Origin: Beijerinckiaceae bacterium
Lineage (GTDB): Bacteria > Pseudomonadota > Alphaproteobacteria > Rhizobiales > Beijerinckiaceae
DNA: 64,000 bases
Assembly: GCA_019745195.1 (NCBI GenBank)
Contig: JAIETL010000002.1
Span: 62,001 to 126,000, forward strand
Direction: 5' to 3'
Part shown: one piece after another, positions 51,961-59,280 of the stretch
Numbering within the stretch: position 1 is the first letter of the stretch
Layout: every line of letters starts with the position of its first letter
Made by a program: the position numbers and the translations under genes
Notes under the pieces: generated by a model
The model's database searches: none
Seen by the model: the letters and a program-made list of their open reading frames with translations, nothing else
What the model was told of the DNA's origin: nothing

Positions 51961-52893
51961 ATGTTCGGCGTTCTCGAAGGCACCGGGGTCAGCGTCCTCG
52001 ATCCGCGTTTCCACCGCATCGTGCCGGGCTCCGCCCGGATCGAGCGGCTCTGGACCGGTTCGCGCTGGGCCGAGGGGCCGGCCTGGTTTCCGGCTCACAA
52101 CACGCTGGTCTGGTCCGACATCCCCAACGACCGGATGCTGCGCTTTGACGCGCTGTCGGGCCAGACGGCGGTCTTCCGCCAGCCGGCGCGCCACTCCAAC
52201 GGCAACACGGTCGACCGCGAGGGACGGCTCGTCACCTGCGAGCATGGCGGAAGGCAAGTCACACGCACCGAGCATGACGGACGCATCACCGTGCTGGCGA
52301 GCCATTACGAGGGCAGGAGGTTGAACTCGCCCAACGACGTCGTGGTGAAGTCCGACGGCTCGATCTGGTTCACCGACCCCGATTACGGCATCCTGAGCGA
52401 TTATGAGGGCGACCGGGCGCAGGGCGAAATCGGCCGCTGCAACGTCTACCGCATCGACGGTCAAAGCGGTGCGCTGACGGTTGTCGCCGACGACTTCGTC
52501 AAGCCCAACGGTCTCGCCTTTTCGCCCGACGAGAGCATCCTCTACATTGCCGACACCGGCGCGAGCCACGATCCCGAGAACGGGCCGCGCCATATCCGCG
52601 CCTGCGCGGTCGAAGGTGCGACGCTGGGCAAATCGACCGTCTTCGCGACCTGCACGGCCGGGCTGTTCGACGGCTTCAGGCTCGACACGGAGGGCCGCAT
52701 CTGGACCTCCGCCGCCGACGGCGTCCATATCTACCACCCGGACGGCACGCTGATCGGCAGGATCGCGATCCCCGAGATCGTGGCGAACGTCTGCTGGGGC
52801 GGGCCGAAGCTCAACCGCCTCTTCATCTGCGGCACCACCTCGCTCTACGCCGTGATGACGCATGCTAACGGGGCAACGCGGCCGGGCAGTTAG
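51961..52893 (+). CDS. SMP-30/gluconolactonase family protein
   Basis: 310 residues from the ATG at 51961 with GGAGG upstream; an in-frame GTG at 51937 would overlap the LysR stop. A six-bladed propeller: GSRWAEGPAWFPAHNTLVWS (metal Glu), RHSNGNTVDREGRLVTCEHG, RRLNSPNDVVVKSDGSIWFT then DPDYGI, FVKPNGLAFSPDESILYIAD (Asn), and LFDGFRLDTEGRIWTSAADG (the final metal Asp). It hydrolyses a sugar lactone such as gluconolactone; specificity is not readable. It converges with the DUF3053 gene with a TTAG stop-codon overlap. Confidence 0.9.
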   Translation: MFGVLEGTGVSVLDPRFHRIVPGSARIERLWTGSRWAEGPAWFPAHNTLVWSDIPNDRMLRFDALSGQTAVFRQPARHSNGNTVDREGRLVTCEHGGRQVTRTEHDGRITVLASHYEGRRLNSPNDVVVKSDGSIWFTDPDYGILSDYEGDRAQGEIGRCNVYRIDGQSGALTVVADDFVKPNGLAFSPDESILYIADTGASHDPENGPRHIRACAVEGATLGKSTVFATCTAGLFDGFRLDTEGRIWTSAADGVHIYHPDGTLIGRIAIPEIVANVCWGGPKLNRLFICGTTSLYAVMTHANGATRPGS

Positions 52894-53591
52894 CTCCCGG
52901 ACAGCACCCGTCGCATCTTCTGCTGCGCCTCGGTCATGGCCCGCTGCTTGCTCGACATCGCCTCCAGCGCGGCCTGCACCCGGGCGCGCAGGGCCGGGTT
53001 CGTCACTTCGAGCTGCGAGCCGTTGAGCCTGATCGCCGGTTTGTTGCCCTCGACCAGTTCCGCCATGGCGAAGATCGCCGCGAAAGCCTCGTCCGTCGGA
53101 AGAAAAATCTCACGGAACACGCCCACCGGCTGCGTCACCAGCTTGTCGTAGACGGACGCATAGACGGCGCGCAGATCGTCGGGCTGTTTCAGCGCGGCGC
53201 GCTCGGCGTCGGTGGCGGCCACCGCCTCGTCGAGCGCGGTCCGCATCCTGCCGAACCCGGCCCGCACCGCCGCGATGTCGGCCTTGCGGGTGACGACCTC
53301 CGCGATCGAGCGTGGCACGCCATTGCTCATCGCCTGCTGCATCGGCGTCGCCACCGAGGCGTTCATGCGCTCGTGAAAACGGGTGATGACGGCGTAATGC
53401 CCGGCATAGTCGCCAAATGTCTTCTGCTTCTCGGCGTTGGGCTGCGGCACGCGCGCGCCGGGGCGGGGCAGGACCTCGGTCTGCAGGAAGGCGATGAAAG
53501 CCTTGCGCTGGGCGGGCTCGCTCGGCCCGCAGGCGGCGAGCGCGAGGCCGAAGAGCAGGAAAAGCAATGCTCTCCGGAGTTTGATCGACAT
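52890..53591 (-). CDS. DUF3053-family lipoprotein (YiaF-like)
   Basis: 233 residues from the ATG at 53591, preceded by AAGGAGGAGG. A lipoprotein signal peptide ends LFGLALAAC, acylated on the Cys about residue 20. The following PSEPAQRKAFIAFLQTEVL is the DUF3053/YiaF hallmark (E.cRKAFI.FLQ). The body is helical with charged segments (FGDYAGHYAVITRFHERMNA). Its function is unknown. The start choice rejects a longer frame that is the antisense of the ribbon-helix-helix gene. Convergent with the SMP-30 gene. Confidence 0.85.
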   Translation of the reverse strand: MSIKLRRALLFLLFGLALAACGPSEPAQRKAFIAFLQTEVLPRPGARVPQPNAEKQKTFGDYAGHYAVITRFHERMNASVATPMQQAMSNGVPRSIAEVVTRKADIAAVRAGFGRMRTALDEAVAATDAERAALKQPDDLRAVYASVYDKLVTQPVGVFREIFLPTDEAFAAIFAMAELVEGNKPAIRLNGSQLEVTNPALRARVQAALEAMSSKQRAMTEAQQKMRRVLSGS

Positions 53592-53640
53592 GGCCTCCTC
53601 CTTCCGGCCGCACGGCTTCGAGACCTCGACCTGCTCTCCG

Positions 53641-53928
53641 TTAAACTGCGCCAGAGACCTTTGGCCGGCGTCGATAGCCTTCAGGCAGTTCGTCGCCGGG
53701 GAGCGGCTCCACGTCTGGAACCTTGGCGAGCAGCGCCAGCATGTCCTCTGGCCGGGCATCTCCGGCAAATCGCCGCAGGAAAGCGGCGGTCGTCTCCTGC
53801 GCCGTGATCTTCTGGGCGACGGCGATTGAAATCCACTGGTTAAGAGAAACGCCATCGTCCTTGGCGAGCCGCTGCGCCTCGCGCTTCAGCGAAGCAGGCA
53901 ATTTGAGGGGATAGGAACTCTTGCTCAT
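53641..53928 (-). CDS. Ribbon-helix-helix (HicB/Arc-like) antitoxin partner of a PIN toxin
   Basis: 95 residues. The first half has the pattern YPLKLPASLKREAQRLAKDD followed by GVSLNQWISIAVAQKI, as in Arc-type ribbon-helix-helix antitoxins (HicB family name in databases). The tail, LPGDELPEGYRRRPK, is proline- and charge-rich. It overlaps the stop of the PIN gene by four bases (ATGA at 53925-53928), so the two are translated together. It probably represses the pair and blocks the PIN nuclease. Confidence 0.82.
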   Translation of the reverse strand: MSKSSYPLKLPASLKREAQRLAKDDGVSLNQWISIAVAQKITAQETTAAFLRRFAGDARPEDMLALLAKVPDVEPLPGDELPEGYRRRPKVSGAV

Positions 53929-54344
53929 GAAACCTCCAGCAAGGCCTCCGAAGGCCTGATGATCGCGATCCCGAACGCCCCAGCCGAACCGAAGTCGCGG
54001 ACATTATGTGTCACGATCGCGGTGGCGCGTCCGTTGATTGCAGCTTCGAGAACCAGTTCGTCGTCTGCGTCCCGCAATTGTGGACGCCAGCGAAACCTGA
54101 TCTCGACCGGATCACAAAGCAGCGCCAACTGTCGCAGATATGCGTCGATGTCGGCCTCTACAAAACCATGGACGGCGGCCTGCGACGCTCGCTTCAGAAC
54201 GTCCTCGTATTCCAGCAGCAAAGCTGTCGTGGTGAGCGGGCGGAGCGTGCCACGCGCCACAGCCTCCAACAACACGAAGCTGGCTCCCCTGCTGCTGCGA
54301 AGGCCGGAGACAATGACCGACGTGTCCAAAACCCAGCGCGGCAT
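53925..54344 (-). CDS. PIN-domain toxin (putative toxin-antitoxin ribonuclease)
   Basis: 139 residues. PIN fold: MPRWVLDTSVIVSGLRSSRG with the first acidic residue (Asp7), LLLEYEDVLKRASQ (Glu), RDADDELVLEAAINGRATAI (the acidic cluster), and VTHNVRDF (last Asp). It belongs to the group described as putative toxin-antitoxin toxin component, PIN family. It is a metal-dependent endoribonuclease by family. The toxin gene comes first and the antitoxin second, joined by an ATGA overlap. A short ATATC/GATAT inverted repeat overlaps its start codon (54343-54358). Confidence 0.88.
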   Translation of the reverse strand: MPRWVLDTSVIVSGLRSSRGASFVLLEAVARGTLRPLTTTALLLEYEDVLKRASQAAVHGFVEADIDAYLRQLALLCDPVEIRFRWRPQLRDADDELVLEAAINGRATAIVTHNVRDFGSAGAFGIAIIRPSEALLEVS

Positions 54345-54473
54345 ATCTCATAGGATATCAAAAATCGAGAAGAGGGCAATTGCGCGCATGCATCGTCGCG
54401 CGCCGCTTGCCCGTCGGCCCGGCGCGGTCTAACCCCGCCTCCGCATCCGCTGTCTCGAGTAAACGAAACGCCC

Positions 54474-56090
54474 ATGTCTGCTCCTACCAAGCTGAAAGCC
54501 CGCCAGCCGCGCGGGTTCGTCGATCGCGGGCCGGCCGACGTCGCCGCCACCGAGCGCATGCTCGGCGTCATCCGCGAGAGTTTTTCGCGCTATGGTTTCG
54601 AGCCGGTCGAGACGCCCTTCGTCGAATTCTCCGACGCGCTGGGAAAATTCCTGCCCGATCAGGACCGGCCCAATGAGGGCGTGTTCTCCTTCCAGGACGA
54701 TGACGAGCAGTGGCTCTCGCTGCGCTACGACCTGACCGCGCCGCTCGCCCGATACGTCGCGGAGAATTACGACGCGCTGCCGAAGCCCTATCGCAGCTAT
54801 CGCGCCGGCTACGTCTTCCGCAACGAGAAGCCGGGGCCGGGGCGGTTCCGCCAGTTCATGCAGTTCGACGCGGATATCGTGGGGGCTGGCTCGGTCGCGG
54901 CCGATGCCGAGATCTGCATGCTGGCGGCCGACACGATGGAGGCGCTGGGGATCAGGCGCGGCGATTACGTCGTCAAAGTCAACAACCGCAAGGTGCTCGA
55001 CGGCGTGATGGAGGCCATCGGGCTGGGCGGCGAGGAGAATGCAGGGCGCAGGCTGATTGTGCTGCGGGCGATCGACAAGCTCGACAAGTTCGGCCCGGAG
55101 GGCGTGCGGCTTCTGTTGGGCGAGGGGCGCAAGGATGAGAGCGGAGATTTTACGAGGGGCGCTGGGCTGAGCGAGGAGCAGGCCGACCGCATCATTCTGC
55201 TGACCGGACAAGTAGGTTTTCGAGAAAGCACGCCTGAGCTGGTCGGTGCTTCTCAACGTCGTAGCGAGCCCGCACCTGCCGGTGACTTGCCGGGGGAACA
55301 GACTTGGCCTTCGGACGATATGACCTTGTCATTCGCTCGCGACGCAGTCTCCGGGTCCGCGAAGGGAGCAGAAGGCGTCGATGAGTTGCAACAGATTGCG
55401 AAGCTGTTGCGCGATTCAGATTACGGACCGGGTCGCATCCGCATCGACCCGTCCGTCGTCCGCGGCCTCGAATACTACACCGGCCCGGTCTACGAGGTCG
55501 AACTCACCTTTCCGGTCACCAACGAAGACGGCCAGGTCGTGCGCTTCGGCTCGGTCGCCGGCGGCGGGCGTTATGACGGGCTGGTCGGGCGCTTCCGGCC
55601 TGAAGCTGTGCCGGCGACCGGCTTCTCGATCGGCGTCTCGCGGCTCTACTCCGCGCTGAAGGCGGTGAAATCGCCGATCGTCGATGCCAAGGCGGACCTC
55701 CCGCTCGTCGTCGTCACCGCGATGGACAACAAGACGCCCGAGCATATGCCGGCCTATCAGGCGATGGTCTCCGAACTCCGCAAGGCGACCGACGACGCCG
55801 GAAAACCCCTGCTGCGCGCCGATCTCTATCTCGGCTCCTCGGGCTTCAACGCCCAGATGAAATATGCCGACAGGCGCGGAGCGGTCTGCGCGGTGATCCA
55901 GGGTTCGTCGGAGCGCGAGGCGGGGACTGTGATCGTCAAGGATTTGATCATGGGTGCGGAGCTCGCGGCGGCGGGCCGCGAGGTGAAGGATTCAGCCGAG
56001 CACAAGGAGCGGCAGGCGCAGGCGCAGTTTGCGGTGGAGCGCGCAGGGCTCGTTGACGGCGTCAAAAAAGTGCTCGCACGCTACTCATAA
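54474..56090 (+). CDS. hisS: Histidyl-tRNA synthetase
   Basis: 538 residues, long for HisS (E. coli has about 424; alphaproteobacterial forms are longer, near 500). Class II marks: [20 protein letters not shown], motif 2 [20 protein letters not shown], HisS-specific [20 protein letters not shown], motif 3 [15 protein letters not shown] then [15 protein letters not shown], and a C-terminal anticodon domain. Between about residues 246 and 295 lies a segment ([20 protein letters not shown] and following) of lower third-position GC that looks like an insertion. It charges tRNA-His and heads hisS-hisZ-hisG, though a repeat separates it from hisZ. Confidence 0.93.
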   Translation: MSAPTKLKARQPRGFVDRGPADVAATERMLGVIRESFSRYGFEPVETPFVEFSDALGKFLPDQDRPNEGVFSFQDDDEQWLSLRYDLTAPLARYVAENYDALPKPYRSYRAGYVFRNEKPGPGRFRQFMQFDADIVGAGSVAADAEICMLAADTMEALGIRRGDYVVKVNNRKVLDGVMEAIGLGGEENAGRRLIVLRAIDKLDKFGPEGVRLLLGEGRKDESGDFTRGAGLSEEQADRIILLTGQVGFRESTPELVGASQRRSEPAPAGDLPGEQTWPSDDMTLSFARDAVSGSAKGAEGVDELQQIAKLLRDSDYGPGRIRIDPSVVRGLEYYTGPVYEVELTFPVTNEDGQVVRFGSVAGGGRYDGLVGRFRPEAVPATGFSIGVSRLYSALKAVKSPIVDAKADLPLVVVTAMDNKTPEHMPAYQAMVSELRKATDDAGKPLLRADLYLGSSGFNAQMKYADRRGAVCAVIQGSSEREAGTVIVKDLIMGAELAAAGREVKDSAEHKERQAQAQFAVERAGLVDGVKKVLARYS

Positions 56091-56101
56091 AGCGCGGGGA
56101 A

Positions 56102-56241
56102 CCCTTCTCCCGGATGGGAGAAGGGCAGGGATGAGGGCCAGCCGCTGCTGGTCAAAACGAGACGGAGCCGTTGCGCCTCATCCTGAAGCGGCAGGCCCTC
56201 ATCCGGCCCTCCGGGCCACCTTCTCCCATCCGGGAGAAGGA
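56102..56241. repeat. Intergenic palindromic repeat, family 2 copy B (CCTTCTCCC type)
   Basis: Left unit CCTTCTCCCGGATGGGAGAA (from 56103) and right unit CCTTCTCCCATCCGGGAGAA (from 56219) are mutually inverted, and each is itself a hairpin. The GGATGAGGGC between them is mirrored by GCCCTCATCC. It is related to the element at 7436-7577 and lies inside the hisS-hisZ gap. Confidence 0.8.
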
Positions 56242-56354
56242 AAGAGGCGGCGGTGCTTCCCGCGCACGCATTTCCCGTTCACCCAATTCCCTAAAAACCG
56301 TCGAAAATCCCCCGCGCCGCTGCTAGGACAGCGCGCTCAACAGGATGAACCGCC

Positions 56355-57467
56355 TTGCCCGCATCGCGCGCCAGCATCGAGACCGTGACCGCGCTGCTCG
56401 GGCGCGAGGGCTACGCGTTGGCCGAGCCCGCGATCCTGCAGCCGGCCGATGTCTTTCTCGACCTGTCGGGCGAGGATATCCGCCGGCGCATCTTCATGAC
56501 GCAGGATGCCGAGGGCAAGGACTGGTGCCTGCGGCCGGAATACACCATCCCCGTCGCGCTGGCGCATATCGCCTCGGGCGCGACCGAGCCTGCGGCCTAT
56601 TGCTATTGCGGCCCGGTCTTTCGGATGCGCGCTGGAGAGCCGGGCGAATTCACGCAAGCCGGGCTTGAATCCTTCGGGCGCGACGATCTGTCCGCCTGCG
56701 ACGCCGAGATCATGGCGCTGACCATCGAGGCGGCGTCCGTGCTCGGCCTGCCCGCGCCGCGCATCGTCATGGGCGACGTCGCAATCCTGAACGCGGTGCT
56801 GGACGGGCTCAATGTGCCCCATGGCGCACGCCGCCGGCTGATGCGCGCGGTCGTGCAGGGCAGGGGGGCGGACGCCGTCGCGGCGCTGGCCCCGGTCGCA
56901 AGCGGAGGCGAGGCGGCGCATGCCGGCCTGCTCAAGGCGCTGGAGGGACAGGAGCCCGGCGCGGCGAAAGCCTTTGTCGAGGACGTGCTGTCGATCGCCG
57001 GCATCGCGGCGGTCGGCGGGCGCAAGCCGAGCGACATCGCCGAGCGCTTTCTGGCCCGCGCCGCCGAGCGCGAGAACCCGGTCGGTGCCGAGACGCAGAC
57101 GCTGCTGGCCGAGATTCTCGCCGTGTCCGGCGATCCCGATACGGCGTCGACCGCCTTGCGAGCGCTGGCCGAAAAAGCCTCGCTCGATCTCGCCCGCGAA
57201 CTCGACGCCTTCGACGAGCGCACCGGCTTCCTCGCCGTGCGCGGCGTCGATGTCGGCGCGATCACCTTCTCGGCCGGCTTTGCCCGCAATCTCGACTACT
57301 ACACCGGCTTCATCTTCGAACTGCACGATCCGGTGCGAGGCGACGGCAAGCCGGTCGCCGGCGGCGGGCGCTATGACGGCGTGCTCGGCCGGCTCGGCGC
57401 AGGCCAGCCGACGCCCGCCGTCGGAGCCTCACTGTGGCTCGACCGGCTGACGGGAGCCGTCTCATGA
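56355..57467 (+). CDS. hisZ: ATP phosphoribosyltransferase regulatory subunit HisZ
   Basis: 370 residues from a TTG at 56355 with AGGATG upstream; there is a stop in frame just before, and the only other start would be GTG at 56385. A HisS paralogue that lacks aminoacylation activity and binds HisG. It keeps parts of the class II fold: [54 protein letters not shown] (motif 2 remnant), [14 protein letters not shown] and [14 protein letters not shown] (motif 3). It overlaps hisG by four bases (ATGA), which fixes their coupling. Confidence 0.92.
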   Translation: MPASRASIETVTALLGREGYALAEPAILQPADVFLDLSGEDIRRRIFMTQDAEGKDWCLRPEYTIPVALAHIASGATEPAAYCYCGPVFRMRAGEPGEFTQAGLESFGRDDLSACDAEIMALTIEAASVLGLPAPRIVMGDVAILNAVLDGLNVPHGARRRLMRAVVQGRGADAVAALAPVASGGEAAHAGLLKALEGQEPGAAKAFVEDVLSIAGIAAVGGRKPSDIAERFLARAAERENPVGAETQTLLAEILAVSGDPDTASTALRALAEKASLDLARELDAFDERTGFLAVRGVDVGAITFSAGFARNLDYYTGFIFELHDPVRGDGKPVAGGGRYDGVLGRLGAGQPTPAVGASLWLDRLTGAVS

Positions 57468-58456
57468 CGACCTCTAGCGACGCCCCGCTGGTGATCGCCG
57501 TCCCCTCCAAGGGCCGGCTTCAGGAAAACGCCACCGCCTTCTTCGGCCGCGCCGGGCTGAAATTCGTGCAGTCGCGTGGCGAGCGCGAGTATCGCGGCGC
57601 GATCGCGGGCCTCGAGGGGGTCGAGGTCGCCTTCCTTTCGGCTTCCGAGATCGTGGCGCAGCTTGCCTCCGGCAAAGCGCATCTCGGCGTCACCGGCGAG
57701 GATCTGGTGCGCGAGCAGGTCGCGGACGCCGACGATGCGGTCGAGATGCTGACGCCGCTCGGCTTCGGCCACGCCAATGTCGTCGTTGCGGTGCCCCAGG
57801 CCTGGATCGACGTCAGGACCATGGCCGATCTCGACGACGTCGCCTCGCTGATGCGCGCCCGCCAGGGCCGCAAGCTCCGCGTCGCCACCAAATACGTCAA
57901 CCTGACGCGGCGCTTCTTCGCCCAGCATGGGCTCGCCGATTACCGCATCGTCGAAAGTCTGGGCGCGACCGAGGGCGCGCCGGCCGCCGGCACGGCCGAG
58001 ATCGTCGTCGACATCACCACCACCGGCTCGACGCTGGCCGCCAACGCGCTGAAGGTGCTGGACGACGGCGTGATGCTGGCATCGGAAGCCAATCTCGTCG
58101 CCTCGGTCAATGCGCACTGGGGCGAAACGGCGCGCAGCGCCGCGAACGCCATCCTGTCGCGCATCGCCGCCGAGGAAGAGGCCCGCACCGTGCGCGAAGT
58201 GCGCGCCAGTCTCTCCGAGGCGGGCGAGGCGCTCGCGGAGATCGTCGCCAGTGTCGGCGCGCGCATGCCCTTCGGCCCGGCGATCGCGGGCGCGCCCGCG
58301 ACGATCCATTGCCCGGAGAAGGCGGTCTTCGCACTGGTCGCGCGGCTGGCGCAGGCCGGAGCCGACGACGTCACGGTCTCCGCGCCCGCTTACGTGTTCA
58401 GGCGCGAGAATTCCCTGCTGGCGCGGCTGCTGACGCGGATCGGTAGCGGCGCCTGA
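57464..58456 (+). CDS. hisG: ATP phosphoribosyltransferase catalytic subunit HisG
   Basis: 330 residues from the ATG at 57464, which overlaps the hisZ stop. First enzyme of histidine synthesis (ATP + PRPP to phosphoribosyl-ATP). Catalytic marks: [70 protein letters not shown], then the PRPP-binding [20 protein letters not shown]. Short HisG enzymes that need HisZ are about 210-230 residues; this one has roughly 100 further residues after the catalytic part, ending [20 protein letters not shown]. Either a distinct alphaproteobacterial form or a HisG with its own regulatory domain. Confidence 0.92.
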   Translation: MTTSSDAPLVIAVPSKGRLQENATAFFGRAGLKFVQSRGEREYRGAIAGLEGVEVAFLSASEIVAQLASGKAHLGVTGEDLVREQVADADDAVEMLTPLGFGHANVVVAVPQAWIDVRTMADLDDVASLMRARQGRKLRVATKYVNLTRRFFAQHGLADYRIVESLGATEGAPAAGTAEIVVDITTTGSTLAANALKVLDDGVMLASEANLVASVNAHWGETARSAANAILSRIAAEEEARTVREVRASLSEAGEALAEIVASVGARMPFGPAIAGAPATIHCPEKAVFALVARLAQAGADDVTVSAPAYVFRRENSLLARLLTRIGSGA

Positions 58457-58458
58457 CG

Positions 58459-58560
58459 AAAAACGAGGCCGCTCCGGGGGGAAGCGGCCTCGCATGTTGC
58501 GGCCTGTCCAGGGGGGAACGGCAGGCCGCCAAACTCGTCGTGTCCCCGACGTTTAGACGA
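58459..58560 (-). ncRNA. Candidate small RNA on the minus strand with two C6 loops and intrinsic terminator
   Basis: On the minus strand, in transcript order: a CGTCG/CGACG stem (58551-58536), a GCGGCCTG/CAGGCCGC stem (58529-58499), and a CGAGGCCGCT/AGCGGCCTCG stem (58492-58464) followed at once by TTTTT (58463-58459). The last two loops both contain TTCCCCCC. Only this strand has the T-tract after the stem, so the hairpin is a terminator for a leftward transcript; on the hisG strand no T-tract follows. C-rich loops resemble small RNAs that pair with ribosome binding sites. The promoter is not visible to me. The gap 58457-58779 contains no other feature. Confidence 0.4.
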
Positions 58561-58779
58561 CTACACGCAACTCAGGCGGGTGGATGCAGCGCCTGCAGAT
58601 ATTTTCGCCGCCGGCGACGGGCCATCCGGTTGGCTATCTGTAGGCCATCTGGTCGGCCATCTCTTGGGCATGATTCAGGGCGATGGCTTGCGTTCAGGGT
58701 TGATCCGTTAACGATAGCGCTCTACGCGCTGTCTCTTGGACAAGCCGCGCGACCGTTTTTGCTGATGAGTGCAGGTAGG

Positions 58780-59268
58780 ATGATGATGAACCGACGCTTT
58801 TGCCTCGCCGCCGCTTTCGCCACGCTCGCCGCCACGACGCTCGTCGCCAGCGATGCGTCGGCGCAGCGCCGCCAGCAGATGCCCTCGCGCGAGGAACTCG
58901 GCACGCCCGCGCCGGCGCCGATCCCGCAGCAGGAGAAGAATTTTCCGCTCGGGGCCGCCTGGAGCGCCTCGACGCTCAACGGCAAGTCGGTCGCCGGCAT
59001 GCGCGCGACGCTGCTCGTCGACGCCAATCTGCGCGGCACGGGCTTCGGCGGCTGCAACACCTTCTCGGCCTCGGCCTATCCGCTGCGCCAGCAGGGTTTC
59101 GCCGTCGGCCCGCTCGCCTTGACCAAGCGCACCTGCGACAAGGACATCTCCGGCTTCGAGCGCAGCTATCTCACCGCGCTGCGCGGCGCGCGCAAATGGG
59201 ATCTGGTCCAGGGTCGGCTGGTGATCTCGACCGCGCTCGGCGATCTGGTCTTCGAGCGCGCGCTTTAA
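58780..59268 (+). CDS. META-domain secreted protein (HslJ-like)
   Basis: 162 residues from ATG 58780 (three ATGs in a row). A signal peptide (RRFCLAAAFATLAATTLVAS ending near ASA|Q) is followed by a short linker and a META domain: NFPLGAAWSASTLNGKSVAG, ATLLVDANLRGTGFGGCNTF (the family's G.GGCN.F), FAVGPLALTKRTCDKDISGF then ERSYLTALRGARKWDLVQGR. The C at GGCNTF and at KRTCDK are the conserved pair. Such proteins are periplasmic or membrane-linked, with a heat-shock or antibiotic-tolerance link in HslJ but no known biochemical activity. Confidence 0.8.
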   Translation: MMMNRRFCLAAAFATLAATTLVASDASAQRRQQMPSREELGTPAPAPIPQQEKNFPLGAAWSASTLNGKSVAGMRATLLVDANLRGTGFGGCNTFSASAYPLRQQGFAVGPLALTKRTCDKDISGFERSYLTALRGARKWDLVQGRLVISTALGDLVFERAL

Positions 59269-59280
59269 GGCGCCGCCCGG

